This document shows positions 24,490-32,871 of a stretch of DNA of 64,000 bases, piece after piece. Position 1 is the stretch's first letter. Each line of letters opens with the position of its first letter. The DNA is from Streptomyces sp. TLI_171 (GTDB lineage: Bacteria; Actinomycetota; Actinomycetes; Streptomycetales; Streptomycetaceae): NCBI RefSeq assembly GCF_003610255.1, contig NZ_RAPS01000001.1, forward strand, positions 7,715,001 to 7,779,000, written 5' to 3'. The position numbers and the translations under genes are program-made. The notes beneath the pieces are model-generated. The model searched no databases and was not told the DNA's origin. It worked only from the letters and a program-made list of their open reading frames with translations.

Positions 24490-24512
24490 GGCCGGCTCGG
24501 TCCGAGCCGGCC
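24490..24512 (+). terminator. Hairpin terminator
   Basis: GGCCGGCTC (24490-24498), five-base loop, GAGCCGGCC (24504-24512), a perfect 9-bp stem about 50 bp downstream of the 23934 gene. It can also act on the convergent P450 gene. Confidence 0.6.
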
Positions 24513-24669
24513 CCCGCTCCGGGCCCGTGCCGTTCCCAGCACGCGATGGGGACCTCGCCGATCCTCGGGCCCTCCCGCGCCACCGGCGGCGTCCCCCTGC
24601 CCGTGACCTCCTGGGGTCGTCCGTGCGGGTTCCGCGGACTGCCCTACGCGGTCGGCCGAACCCGCACGC

Positions 24670-25854
24670 TCACCCGTGGAGCCGCACCGGCAGGCGCGTC
24701 AGCCCGCGCAGCATGGTGCTCGGCCGCCACTCCAGGTCCGTCGGGTCGGCGTCGAGGGCCAGGCCGGGATGACGCTCGATCAGGGTGCGGACCGCGACGG
24801 CGGCTTCGACCCGGGCGAGCGGGGCGCCGAGGCAGTGGTGGATCCCGTGGCCGAACGCGAGGTGGCCGACGGGCGCGCGGTGGAGGTCGAACCGGTCAGG
24901 GTCGGGGAAGTGGCGCGGGTCGCGCGAGGCCGCCGCCAGGGAGACCAGGACGCTGTCGCCCGCCGGGACGGTGGTGTCGCCGATCCGCACCGGCGCGGTG
25001 GCGAAGCGGAACGCGGTGGACTCCACCGGGCCGTCGTGGCGGAGTGTCTCCTCGACGGCGGCGTCGACCAGGCCGGGATCGGCGCGGACGGCGGCGAACT
25101 GCTCGGGGTGGGTGAGCAGGGCGAGGACCGTGCCCGAGACGAGGTTCACGGTGGTCTCGTGGCCCGCGACGAGGAGGAGGAACGCCATCCCGAGCAGTTC
25201 CTCGGCGGACAGTCCGTCGGCCGGCGCGGAGACGAGCGCACTGAGCAGGTCCCCGCGCGGGTCGCTCCGGCGCTCCTCGACGAGCGCCGTGAGACGGTCG
25301 GTCATCGCACCGACCGCGACGCCGGCTGCCTCGGCCGAGCTGGGCGCGACCAGTTCGGCCGACCAGGCGTGGAAGGCGTCGCGGTCCGGATCCGGCACGC
25401 CGAGCAGTTCGCAGATGACGGTCATCGGCAGCGGCAGCGCGTACGCGGCCACGAGGTCGACGGAGCCTCCGGTGGGCAGCGCGCCGAGCAGCGTCCCGGC
25501 GATCTCCCGGATGCGCGGGCGCAGCGCCCGGATCCGGCCGGCCGTGAACTCCCGGGCGACCAGCCCGCGCAGTCGGGTGTGCCGCGGCGCGTCGCTCTGG
25601 AGCATGTTGACGCCGATGGCGTGGCCGCCGTCGTCGGCCCACGAGGAGGAGTGCCGGATGTCGTTGCTGAGCCGGGGATCGGTGAGCGCGGCGCGGGCCT
25701 CGTCGCGGGCGACTATCAGCCAGGCCTCTCCGGCCCCCGGGACGAGGATCCGGTGGACCGGCCCCTTGGCACGGAGCGCCGCGTACACCGGGTACGGGTC
25801 GGTGGTGACGTCGAGGCCCGCGGGGGCCAGGTCCTGGAGCGTCGGAGCAGGCAC
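24670..25854 (-). CDS. Cytochrome P450
   Basis: 394 residues, a typical bacterial soluble P450. The I-helix oxygen-activation motif is AGHETT, the ExxR motif is EETLR, and the heme loop is FGHGIHHCLG with Cys341 as the iron ligand. The I-helix Thr and the ERR-triad Arg are present, so it should be active. No ferredoxin or reductase gene is adjacent, so electrons would come from partners encoded elsewhere. GTG at 25854 follows GGGGGGAA. The promoter region has two near-identical 22-bp palindromes, indicating tight repression. Substrate unknown; no biosynthetic cluster surrounds it. Confidence 0.95.
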   Translation of the reverse strand: MPAPTLQDLAPAGLDVTTDPYPVYAALRAKGPVHRILVPGAGEAWLIVARDEARAALTDPRLSNDIRHSSSWADDGGHAIGVNMLQSDAPRHTRLRGLVAREFTAGRIRALRPRIREIAGTLLGALPTGGSVDLVAAYALPLPMTVICELLGVPDPDRDAFHAWSAELVAPSSAEAAGVAVGAMTDRLTALVEERRSDPRGDLLSALVSAPADGLSAEELLGMAFLLLVAGHETTVNLVSGTVLALLTHPEQFAAVRADPGLVDAAVEETLRHDGPVESTAFRFATAPVRIGDTTVPAGDSVLVSLAAASRDPRHFPDPDRFDLHRAPVGHLAFGHGIHHCLGAPLARVEAAVAVRTLIERHPGLALDADPTDLEWRPSTMLRGLTRLPVRLHG

Positions 25855-25872
25855 GGGCGTTCCCCCCTGTGG

Positions 25873-25931
25873 AAACGGGGAGTGGTCCCCGGTTGTGGCC
25901 GACCCTATCAAACGGGGACTGCTCCCCGTTT
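25873..25931. promoter_or_regulatory. Twin 22-bp palindromic operators controlling the P450
   Basis: Site 1 (25873-25894) is AAACGGGGA-GTGG-TCCCCGGTT and site 2 (25910-25931) is AAACGGGGA-CTGC-TCCCCGTTT, 37 bp centre to centre. A minus-strand -10-like TAGGGT (25907-25902) lies between them. Length and symmetry suit a dimeric TetR-type repressor, but no such gene is adjacent. The DinB gene starts 93 bp away on the other side and could share control. Confidence 0.75.
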
Positions 25932-26023
25932 CCAGGGGCCGGATCAGTCCGCAGAGCGGCCGCCGGGCAGCTCGTCGTGAACTCACGCGACGGGGCGTCG
26001 GTGACGGTGCGAGACTCCCTCCC

Positions 26024-26617
26024 ATGAAGCCGAATGATCCCAAGGACGACCTGCACCGCTACCTCAGGGCGGCCCGCGAAGCCGTCGTCTGGAAGCTCGA
26101 AGGACTGTCCGAGTACGACCTCCGCCGCCCCCTGACGCCGACCGGCACCAACCTGCTCGGCCTCGTCAAGCACCTGGCCAGCGTCGAACTCGGCTACTTC
26201 GGCCCGACCTTCGGCCGCCCGCACGGCGAAGCCCTCCCGTGGCACGAGGACGGCGCCGAGCCCAACTCCGACATGTGGGCGACCGCCGACGAGTCCCGCG
26301 AGGACGTTGTCGGCCTCTACCACCGCGCCTGGGCGCACGCGGACGCGACGATCGAGGCGCTGCCGCTCGACGCGATGGGCCACGTCGCATGGTGGGGTGA
26401 CAATGGAGACGCGACGCTGCAGCGGATCATGCTCCACATGACGGCCGAGACGAACCGCCACGCCGGCCACGCCGACATCGTCCGCGAACTGATCGACGGC
26501 AAGGTCGGCATGCGGGCCGACAGCAGCAACATGGACGGCGGCGACGAGGCCTGGTACCAGGACTACTGGAACCGGCTGGAGGCGTCCGCCAAGGAGGCCC
26601 AGGCCAAGGAGGGCTGA
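26024..26617 (+). CDS. DinB-superfamily protein (DUF664/mycothiol-transferase type)
   Basis: 197 residues, an all-helical DinB fold. The three His of the metal site appear as VKHLASVELGYFG (residue ~48), and HMTAETNRHAGHADIVREL (~147-156). In actinobacteria this branch is proposed to bind a divalent metal and use mycothiol as a thiol cofactor. The C-terminus has a charged helix ending EASAKEAQAKEG. ATG at 26024. It shares an intergenic region with the divergent P450 and its palindromes. A mycothiol-dependent isomerase-like gene follows 78 bp downstream. Confidence 0.85.
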   Translation: MKPNDPKDDLHRYLRAAREAVVWKLEGLSEYDLRRPLTPTGTNLLGLVKHLASVELGYFGPTFGRPHGEALPWHEDGAEPNSDMWATADESREDVVGLYHRAWAHADATIEALPLDAMGHVAWWGDNGDATLQRIMLHMTAETNRHAGHADIVRELIDGKVGMRADSSNMDGGDEAWYQDYWNRLEASAKEAQAKEG

Positions 26618-26695
26618 GTTCGCGGAAGGCGACGCGCACCGACGGGAGCGGTAATTCGCTGTCCGATCACCGGAGCAGGGTGGTAGACATCCGAC

Positions 26696-27478
26696 GTGGA
26701 AAAGAATCTTGAGTTCCCCGCGCTGCTGCAGCTGATTGACGAACGGTCAACTGCCTTCCGCGCCGCGGTCGCCGCCGCGCCGAGCCTTGACGCGCAGGTG
26801 CCGAGCTGCCCCGAGTGGACGCTGTTCGACCTGGTGAAGCACCTGGGCGGGGGAGACCGTTTCTGGGCCGCCATCGTCGGCGCGGGGCCCGCCGACGGTC
26901 CGCCGGCCGAGGCCGCCGCCGCGCGTGCCGCCCTGGAGCTGCCGCGGGAGCGCGAGGCCCTGCTGGACTGGCTGGCCGCGTCGACGGAGCTCCTGCTGGG
27001 CGCCCTGCGCGAGGCGGGCCCGGACAGCGATTGCTGGGCGTGGTGGAGCGACCTGCAGACGCCGCGGAGCTCCGGCGGTGTCGCCCGGCACCGGGTCCAG
27101 GAGAGTGCGGTGCACACCTACGACGCCCAGCTCGCCGCCGGCACTGCCGAGCCGCTGCCGGGCGACGTCGCCCTCGACGGCGTGGAGGAGTTCCTGTTCA
27201 CCTGCGTGGCGTCGCGCACCGCCTGGCCGCACAAGCCCGCGACCTTCGACTTCCAGGCCGCCGAGGGCCGCTCCTGGCGGCTGACCGTCGACGGCGACGG
27301 TGCACGCTCCGCCCGCATCCCCGCGGCCGGCGAGGCGGACGCGGCCGGCGTCTCCGTGCACGGCACGGCCAGTGAACTGGTCCTCTACCTGTACGACCGC
27401 GTCAAGGCCGACTCCCTGCACGTCGACGGCGACGCCGGCCTGCTCGACCTGCTGCGCGCCTGGGAGCCGGAGAACTAG
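26696..27478 (+). CDS. Maleylpyruvate isomerase-family, mycothiol-dependent enzyme (MDMPI)
   Basis: 260 residues. The N-terminal DinB-fold MDMPI domain (~1-150) includes SCPEWTLFDLVKHLGGGDRFWA and RHRVQESAVHTYDAQ, which carry the His/Glu metal ligands; a C-terminal SCP2-like/MDMPI_C domain (~170-258) has VSVHGTASELVLYLYDRV. This two-domain design is that of mycothiol-dependent maleylpyruvate isomerase, although most actinobacterial members have other, unknown substrates. GTG at 26696. A short gap (14 bp) leads to the ATP-grasp gene, so the two are likely co-transcribed. Confidence 0.9.
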   Translation: MEKNLEFPALLQLIDERSTAFRAAVAAAPSLDAQVPSCPEWTLFDLVKHLGGGDRFWAAIVGAGPADGPPAEAAAARAALELPREREALLDWLAASTELLLGALREAGPDSDCWAWWSDLQTPRSSGGVARHRVQESAVHTYDAQLAAGTAEPLPGDVALDGVEEFLFTCVASRTAWPHKPATFDFQAAEGRSWRLTVDGDGARSARIPAAGEADAAGVSVHGTASELVLYLYDRVKADSLHVDGDAGLLDLLRAWEPEN

Positions 27479-27492
27479 AACGCGGCGAGGGC

Positions 27493-28278
27493 GTGAGGGA
27501 GGGACGCGCGGTGCTGGTCATGCCCGGTCGCCGGACGTCGACCATGGAACTGCTGGCCGTCGAGGCGGCAGCCCGGGGGATCCCGGTCCGGGCCGCGGAG
27601 GAGGCCGGGCTGACCGGCCCCGCCCACTGGTACGGCGGGCCGGTCGCGGGAGCGCGGCTGGCCGGCCGACTGGGCTTCGCGTTGCTGGAGCCCACGGACG
27701 ACTGGCTCGCCGAGCTGCCCGAGCAGTTCACCGGCCGTCAGATCCGGGCGGCCACGGTCGCGGACGCCCGGGCGATCGACCGGCCGACGTTCGTCAAACC
27801 GCCCCGCGACAAGTCCTTCCCGGCCGACATCCACACCGACGGCTCCCGGCTGTCCTCCGCCCTGGACCCGGCGACCCCGGTGCTGCTGTCCGACGTGGTG
27901 ACCTTCGCGGCCGAGTACCGGCTGTTCCTGCTGGACGGCCGGATCGCCGCGGCGACCCGGTACGCGGTGTTCGGCCGGCTCGACCCGCGCCCGCTCGGCA
28001 CCGACCGTGGGGACCGAGCCACCGCCGCCGAAATCACCGAGTTCACCGACCACTTGGTCGCCACTGCGGGACACACCCTGCCGAGCGCCGTCGTCGTGGA
28101 CGTCGGGCAGCTCCTCGACCCGTACCGCCCGGGCCACCGCTGGGCCGTGGTGGAGGCCAACATGGCGTGGTTCTCGCACGCCTACGCCGCCGACCCGGCA
28201 CGGGTGCTGGACGTGGTCCTGCGGGCGGCGGGCCCACGCGAGCACCTGCGGCCACGCGACCTGGCGTTCGAACGGTGA
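27493..28278 (+). CDS. ATP-grasp domain protein (DUF4343-like)
   Basis: 261 residues. The C-terminal half resembles an ATP-grasp fold: FVKPPRDKSFPADIH (Lys that would contact ATP), then VLLSDVVTFAAEYRLFLLDGRIAAATRYAV, and the metal-binding end VVEANMAWFSHAYA (Glu-x-Asn). The N-terminal half has a small pre-ATP-grasp domain. ATP-grasp enzymes join a carboxylate to an amine or thiol using ATP; the substrate here is unknown. GTG at 27493 follows the previous stop by only 14 bp, suggesting an operon with the mycothiol-type enzyme. Confidence 0.8.
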   Translation: MREGRAVLVMPGRRTSTMELLAVEAAARGIPVRAAEEAGLTGPAHWYGGPVAGARLAGRLGFALLEPTDDWLAELPEQFTGRQIRAATVADARAIDRPTFVKPPRDKSFPADIHTDGSRLSSALDPATPVLLSDVVTFAAEYRLFLLDGRIAAATRYAVFGRLDPRPLGTDRGDRATAAEITEFTDHLVATAGHTLPSAVVVDVGQLLDPYRPGHRWAVVEANMAWFSHAYAADPARVLDVVLRAAGPREHLRPRDLAFER

Positions 28279-28476
28279 GGTCGCCCGAGCGGTTGCCGCA
28301 GAGGCCGGCAGTCGGCTCGGCATCAGCCTCGGGCGAAGCCCGTGGGCAGCCGCTCGGCTCGCTGCTGCGACAGTGTCGCGCGCGACCGGCCCGGGTGCGC
28401 ACGGGCGATGCGGGGCACGGTGACGCCGGTCGTCGACTGCGATGGCTGTCCGGCGCAGGGCGGGGGCGACGCCGGG

Positions 28477-28983
28477 TCAACGGGAGTTGCGGCGGGCGAT
28501 GTCGGCGTTGAGGGCGGTGGCGAAGACGCACCAGGCGGCGTAGGGCAGCAGGGCTGCAGCGGCGGTCGGGTCGGTGCGCTGGGTGCGTCGGATCAGTTCG
28601 GCGTTGCTGACGTCCAGCAGGGAGGTGCCGACCAGGCCCGCGGCCGGGCTCTGTCGCCGGAAGAACAGCCAGTTCCACGCGCTGTTCAGGCCCAGGTTGA
28701 CGCCCAGGCTCGTGGCGAGCGCTGCCCGGTCGCGACCTTCTGCGGCGGCCAGGGCACGGCCGCCGGCCCAGGCGATCGAGGCGTAGAGGGGTGTCCACAC
28801 GGCGCCGAACGCCCAGGAGGGCGGCTGCCACGGAGGTTTGGCGAGCGAGCGGTACCAGGTGCTGTCGGGGTCGACCGCTCGGGCGCCGAGCACCGCGGTG
28901 GCCGTCACCGCCGCCGCGGTGGCGGCGTAGGCGGGCCACCGGCGGCCGGACGGGGTCGTGGACTTCTCGCTGATGATCCTCAT
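28477..28983 (-). CDS. TspO/MBR-family membrane protein
   Basis: 168 residues with five predicted membrane helices. Family marks: WYRSLAKPPWQPPSWAFGAVWTPLYASIAWAGG (the KPxWxPP and AFxxxWxxLY motifs), and NLGLNSAWNWLFF (the xNxxWxxxFF motif). TspO proteins bind tetrapyrroles and other hydrophobic ligands and act in stress and redox responses. ATG at 28983 follows GGAAGG at eight bases; GTG 28992 is possible. It is on the minus strand, preceded by a terminator that separates it from the small membrane gene at 29071. Confidence 0.93.
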   Translation of the reverse strand: MRIISEKSTTPSGRRWPAYAATAAAVTATAVLGARAVDPDSTWYRSLAKPPWQPPSWAFGAVWTPLYASIAWAGGRALAAAEGRDRAALATSLGVNLGLNSAWNWLFFRRQSPAAGLVGTSLLDVSNAELIRRTQRTDPTAAAALLPYAAWCVFATALNADIARRNSR

Positions 28984-29034
28984 GGCCTGCACCTTCCCCG
29001 TCGCCCGGAATTCAGTGCCTCCGGGACACGCCGA

Positions 29035-29059
29035 CCGGCCCGCCGAATCGGCGGGCCGG
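29035..29059 (-). terminator. Hairpin terminator of the small membrane gene
   Basis: CCGGCCCGCC (29035-29044), loop GAATC, GGCGGGCCGG (29050-29059): a perfect 10-bp stem, 11 bp after the stop of the minus-strand gene at 29071. Confidence 0.75.
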
Positions 29060-29070
29060 GTGCCCGGTTC

Positions 29071-29304
29071 TCAGGAGCCCCAGCCGAGGATCCGGGCGAC
29101 CGCGAACCCGAGGAAGCTGGCGGCCACGATTCCGATCACCAGCAGGGGTATCCAACTCGGCCACGCCGTACGGAGTTCGACCGGTTCGGGGATCGAGATC
29201 CCGTGGCTGGTGGAGGCTTCGCACTCCGGCGTCTCGGTCGGCAGCGGCCGCTCGGGGGCGGCGGGGACGGGATTCGACGGTGCGGGCGTGTCGTTCGGGT
29301 TCAT
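29071..29304 (-). CDS. Small single-pass membrane protein
   Basis: 77 residues: a Pro/Asn/Thr-rich soluble N-terminal part (MNPNDTPAPSNPVPAAPERP...) and one C-terminal membrane helix (WIPLLVIGIVAASFLGFAVARILGW). ATG at 29304 has a perfect GGAGG five bases upstream, and the gene is closed by a hairpin, so it is well supported despite its size. The shape is that of a tail-anchored peptide with the N-terminus in the cytoplasm. Function unknown. It diverges from the DUF4383 gene. Confidence 0.8.
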   Translation of the reverse strand: MNPNDTPAPSNPVPAAPERPLPTETPECEASTSHGISIPEPVELRTAWPSWIPLLVIGIVAASFLGFAVARILGWGS

Positions 29305-29577
29305 GGGAACCTCCGCTCTGCGGCGATGAGCCTGCGACCTGCGGAGCCGATGCTCGGGAACCGGCTTCACCGGCTGCCTCAAGTGTCCGGTTCCGGTGAG
29401 CCTCGGCGCACGGTGCAGCGGTTCCGCAGCGGATCCGCCCCCGCAGCGGCGGGCGCCGGGCGGACGGGTCGGCCGGCCCAAGCGATGCGTGAACGCTGCG
29501 ACTGTCGGTCGGGTGGTCGGCTGCCGACGCTGGAGGGGCAGGCGGGAGCCCGCCTGCCGAGCGAATGGAGAGCTGTC

Positions 29578-30111
29578 ATGGATTTCCGCGACGAGCTTCC
29601 TGTCGATCACCGTCTCGCACGGGTCTACCGGATCGGCGCCGGCCTGTGCGGCGTGGTGCTGCTGGTCTTCGGCTGCCTCGGCCTGACCGACGGTCTGGCC
29701 TTCTTCAGCACCACCGGCGAACGCGTGGCCGGGCTGTCCAGCAACGGACTGCTGAGCCTCATCTCGATCGTCACCGCGGTGGTCCTGATCGCCGGCGCCG
29801 TCGTCGGCGGCAACACCGCCTCGACGATCAACATCGTGGTGGGCACCCTGTTCGTCCTCAGCGGCTTCGTCAACCTGGCGCTGCTGGACTCGGGGGCCAA
29901 CGTGCTGGCGTTCCGGATCCCCAACGTGATCTTCAGCTTCGTCATGGGCTTCGTCATCGCGACCTTCGGAATGTACGGCAGGGTCAGCGGGAACCTCCCG
30001 CGCGACAACCCCTACTGGCGGCACCGTCACCCCGAAACGGCACAGCGCCTGCCGGCCGGGGAGGTCCACGGTCCGGCCCCCCGCCCGGGGATCGCCGGTC
30101 CGGCGCGATGA
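29578..30111 (+). CDS. DUF4383 family membrane protein
   Basis: 177 residues with four membrane helices (GAGLCGVVLLVFGCLGLTDG, LISIVTAVVLIAGAVVGG, INIVVGTLFVLSGFVNLALL, FSFVMGFVIATFGMYG) and soluble ends. This spacing and the DNPYWRHRH tail fit DUF4383, a family of small actinobacterial membrane proteins of unknown function that often belongs to stress regulons. ATG at 29578 follows GGAGAG. The 273-bp divergent region to the gene at 29304 has no other gene. Confidence 0.85.
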   Translation: MDFRDELPVDHRLARVYRIGAGLCGVVLLVFGCLGLTDGLAFFSTTGERVAGLSSNGLLSLISIVTAVVLIAGAVVGGNTASTINIVVGTLFVLSGFVNLALLDSGANVLAFRIPNVIFSFVMGFVIATFGMYGRVSGNLPRDNPYWRHRHPETAQRLPAGEVHGPAPRPGIAGPAR

Positions 30112-30276
30112 GCGCAGCACTCGACGGGTACCGACCCGGTCGCGAGGTCCGCAGCCGGACGGCGAAGGAGCGCCATCCGGCTGACGGCCGGCAACGAAAT
30201 TCCTGAGAGAGCCCTTCGACACACCGCTGGTCCGGTCCCCGGGACCGAGCGGCCGTCCACCGGGAAGAGGGACGCG

Positions 30277-31005
30277 ATGGATGCCACGGATGCGCGGCTG
30301 CTGGTCGTCGGCGCCACCGGCGAGCTCGGCAGCCGGATCGCCGCCCGGGCGGCGCAGCAGGGAGCGCTGGTGGTTCCGGCGGGGCGTGACACCGAACGGC
30401 TGGCGGCGATCGGCCGCCGCCTCCGCGCCCCGCGGACACTCGCCTTCGACGCCTACGACCTGGAGCGCTGTACCGCTCTCGCAGCGGAGGCGGCCGCCCG
30501 CCTCGGTGGTCTGGACGCCGTCCTCGTCGCCGTCGGGTCCGCCGCCTTCGCGCGCGCCGAGGACTCCTCCGCCGAGATCGACGAGCACCTGTTCACCGTG
30601 AACACGCTCGCCCCGATCGCCGTCCTGCGCGGCGCCCTGCGGGTCCTGGGCGACGGCGGCGCGGTCGGCGCCGTCACGGGGATCGTCGTCGAGCGCCCCA
30701 CCGCCACCGCGGGCGCGTACGGGGCGTCGAAGAGCGCGCTGGCCGGATGGCTGGACACCGTGCGGGTCGAGCAGCGGAGGAACCGGGTCACCGTTCTGGA
30801 CGCGCGTCCTCCGCACCTCCGGACGGGGTTCGCCGAACGCGCCGTCGCCGGGCGGCCGCCGCGGCTGCCCGCGGGGAGCGACCCGGGGCCGTGGGCGGAC
30901 GCCATCCTGGACGGCCTCCTCGGCGGCGCCTCGCTGGTGCGGCCCGATCCCGAGGACGTGGGGCGGCCCGTGGTCGTGGGCGCCGCGCGCCCCGTGGCGG
31001 GATGA
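30277..31005 (+). CDS. Short-chain dehydrogenase/reductase (SDR)
   Basis: 242 residues of the SDR fold, with the cofactor motif VGATGELGSRIAARA, a GLDAVLVAVGSAAF segment in place of NNAG, and an active site YGASKSALAGW (Tyr-x-x-x-Lys with YGASK). The sequence INTSI/S is replaced by GAVTGIV, so the catalytic Ser may be Thr. ATG at 30277 follows GAAGAGGG. A small gene follows 30 bp downstream. The substrate is unknown. Confidence 0.87.
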   Translation: MDATDARLLVVGATGELGSRIAARAAQQGALVVPAGRDTERLAAIGRRLRAPRTLAFDAYDLERCTALAAEAAARLGGLDAVLVAVGSAAFARAEDSSAEIDEHLFTVNTLAPIAVLRGALRVLGDGGAVGAVTGIVVERPTATAGAYGASKSALAGWLDTVRVEQRRNRVTVLDARPPHLRTGFAERAVAGRPPRLPAGSDPGPWADAILDGLLGGASLVRPDPEDVGRPVVVGAARPVAG

Positions 31006-31035
31006 ACCGGAAGAACGAGAAGGGATCTGACAGCG

Positions 31036-31227
31036 GTGTCCATACGGTGCAGCGCCCCGCGGCGAGACCTGGTCGACCGGATTTCGCTGGCCGTGGCGAA
31101 CAACGACCCGGTGACGGTCGAGATCCTCCTGCTCGCGCTGGAGGAGGTCGCGGACGAGCCGATGCTCGCCCGCCTGGAGGCGGCCATGAACCGCCTCGGC
31201 CTGCCCGGGCAGCGCCGGACCCGGTGA
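31036..31227 (+). CDS. Small hypothetical protein
   Basis: 63 residues starting at GTG 31036: a basic leader, then DLVDRISLAVANNDPVTVEILLLALEEVADEPMLARLEAAMNRLGL, which forms an amphipathic, probably all-helical hairpin. Codon composition is coding-like and it sits 30 bp after the SDR stop, so it could be the second gene of that operon. No family recognised, and the start has only a weak ribosome binding site. Confidence 0.5.
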   Translation: MSIRCSAPRRDLVDRISLAVANNDPVTVEILLLALEEVADEPMLARLEAAMNRLGLPGQRRTR

Positions 31228-31312
31228 CGGTGCCGCGCAAGCGTCGACGGGCCGCGAACTGCTCGGCCGGACGGCGGAGTTGATGCCGCAGTGGTCCGAA
31301 CCGGGCTGGCGC

Positions 31313-32680
31313 CTACGGGGTCTGCGGCGGGCGCGAAACGTCCTGCATCGCGAGGAGCAGGCGTTCCGCGGCGTACTCGGGTCCCGCGGCGCGGGCCTCG
31401 GTGCGTCTGGTCCGGTGCTCGCGCCGGTCCGCGGTCAGCAACCGGCGCAGGGCGGAGCCCGCGGTCTCGACGTCCAGTCGGTTCGGGTCCTCGGCGAGGC
31501 CCAGGCCGGCCCGTTCCAGGTCGTGGGCGATGGCGAACTGATCGCTGGAGAACGGGAGCGCGAGCGCGGGCACGCCTGCCGCGACGCATTCACCGAACGA
31601 GTTGTTGCCGCCGTGGTGGACCATCACGGAGGTGTGCCCGAGGAGGTCGAGTTGGGGCACCACTCCGGCCACGCGGAGGCGGTTCGGCGAGGCGTGGGCC
31701 AGCCCCGGAGAACGGAGGAGTTCGTCCACCCGGTCGCCCGCCGCGACGATCACCGAGGCGTCGGTGCGGGAGAGAACGGCTTCTGCGACGGTGGCGAGGA
31801 CGTCCGAGCGGGCCGACAGGAAGGTGCCGAACGCGACCAGGACCAGTCGGCGTCCGCCGGCGGTCAGCCGGTCGACGGTGGCCTGCCAGGAGTCGTCGAG
31901 GCCCGCGGTCCCGGACACGGCGGAGCAGTGCCCGGCGTAGATGTGCTCGGGGCCGGCGGGGGCGGGCGGGAGCCACGGCAGGTCGAGGTAGTTGAACACC
32001 ACCGCGTGGGGTGAGCAGAGCGCGAAGGCGCGCGCGGGCGGCGGCATTCCGGGCGCGTGCCGCGCGCACACGCGACGGAACGCCTCGGTGAACGCCCGGT
32101 CGTTGGCTTCCACGGCGGTCCGCAGTTCGGCGAGCGGTTCCGGAGCGGGGCGGAGCGGGTCCGGCCAGGCGTACGGAAGCCCGAAGTACGCTTCGGGCCC
32201 CGCGGGGAGGTAGCTGGGGTGGCCCGGGCAGAACGTCGCGTACGGCAGTCCCAGGCAGTGCATGGCGAGGGTCACCGGATAGCTGAGCTGGTCCACCAGG
32301 TACCAGTCGGGGCGCGCGGTCCGGTCGAGGTCGCGGATCTCGCGCAGAATGCGGTCCGGGTCGGCGAGCATGTCCGCGGCCCGGTGCCGCGCTTGGGTGA
32401 GCAGGGCCGGGACGGCGCCCTCGCGGGTCGCATCCAGGAACTCCCGGAGCCGATCCGCCTCGGCACGTCCCTGCGCCGTCCGCTCGGCGACGCCGCTGTT
32501 GGCGTTGCGGGTGACGGTGAGTTCGGCGAACGCCAAACCGTGCCGCTGTGCCAGGTCGGTGAAGTCCGGTGCGCAGGCGAGGGTGACCCGGGCGCCGGCG
32601 GCGCCCAGTGCCCCGCCCAGCACGCTCAGCGGCGCGGCGTGGGAGCGGAACGGCGGGCTGATCACCACGACGTCGGTCAC
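31313..32680 (-). CDS. UDP-glycosyltransferase-like (GT1) protein, MGT type
   Basis: 455 residues of GT-B fold. The N-terminal acceptor domain starts VTDVVVISPPFRSHAAPLSVLGGALGAAGARVTL, the C-terminal donor domain has LVLVAFGTFLS and the sugar-binding signature HHGGNNSFGECVAAGVPALALPFSSDQF. This is the macrolide/antibiotic type GT1 family. The start is GTG at 32680 with a perfect GGAGG five bases upstream. It is divergent from the GT4 gene at 32872 with a short palindrome in between. No aglycone genes are near, so the acceptor is unknown. Confidence 0.88.
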   Translation of the reverse strand: MTDVVVISPPFRSHAAPLSVLGGALGAAGARVTLACAPDFTDLAQRHGLAFAELTVTRNANSGVAERTAQGRAEADRLREFLDATREGAVPALLTQARHRAADMLADPDRILREIRDLDRTARPDWYLVDQLSYPVTLAMHCLGLPYATFCPGHPSYLPAGPEAYFGLPYAWPDPLRPAPEPLAELRTAVEANDRAFTEAFRRVCARHAPGMPPPARAFALCSPHAVVFNYLDLPWLPPAPAGPEHIYAGHCSAVSGTAGLDDSWQATVDRLTAGGRRLVLVAFGTFLSARSDVLATVAEAVLSRTDASVIVAAGDRVDELLRSPGLAHASPNRLRVAGVVPQLDLLGHTSVMVHHGGNNSFGECVAAGVPALALPFSSDQFAIAHDLERAGLGLAEDPNRLDVETAGSALRRLLTADRREHRTRRTEARAAGPEYAAERLLLAMQDVSRPPQTP

Positions 32681-32840
32681 GAGATCCTCCGCTCCCCGCC
32701 CGGTCCGCCGCCGGGGGTGCCGGCGCCGCCACTGACCGCGTTGCGGGGCGATCGCGGCTGGTGTCGATGATGGCACGCGCCCTCGCGCGGGGCGGTCGCC
32801 GACTCGCTCCATCCGGCCGCCGAGCCGCTCCGAACCGGTA

Positions 32841-32853
32841 GTGGCAGTGCCAC
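32841..32853. promoter_or_regulatory. 13-bp palindrome between divergent glycosyltransferase genes
   Basis: GTGGCA-G-TGCCAC is a perfect inverted repeat with a single central base, 18 bp before the ATG of the + strand gene and in the shared divergent region, a plausible operator. Confidence 0.4.
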
Positions 32854-32871
32854 CGACGAAGGGCGCACCTG

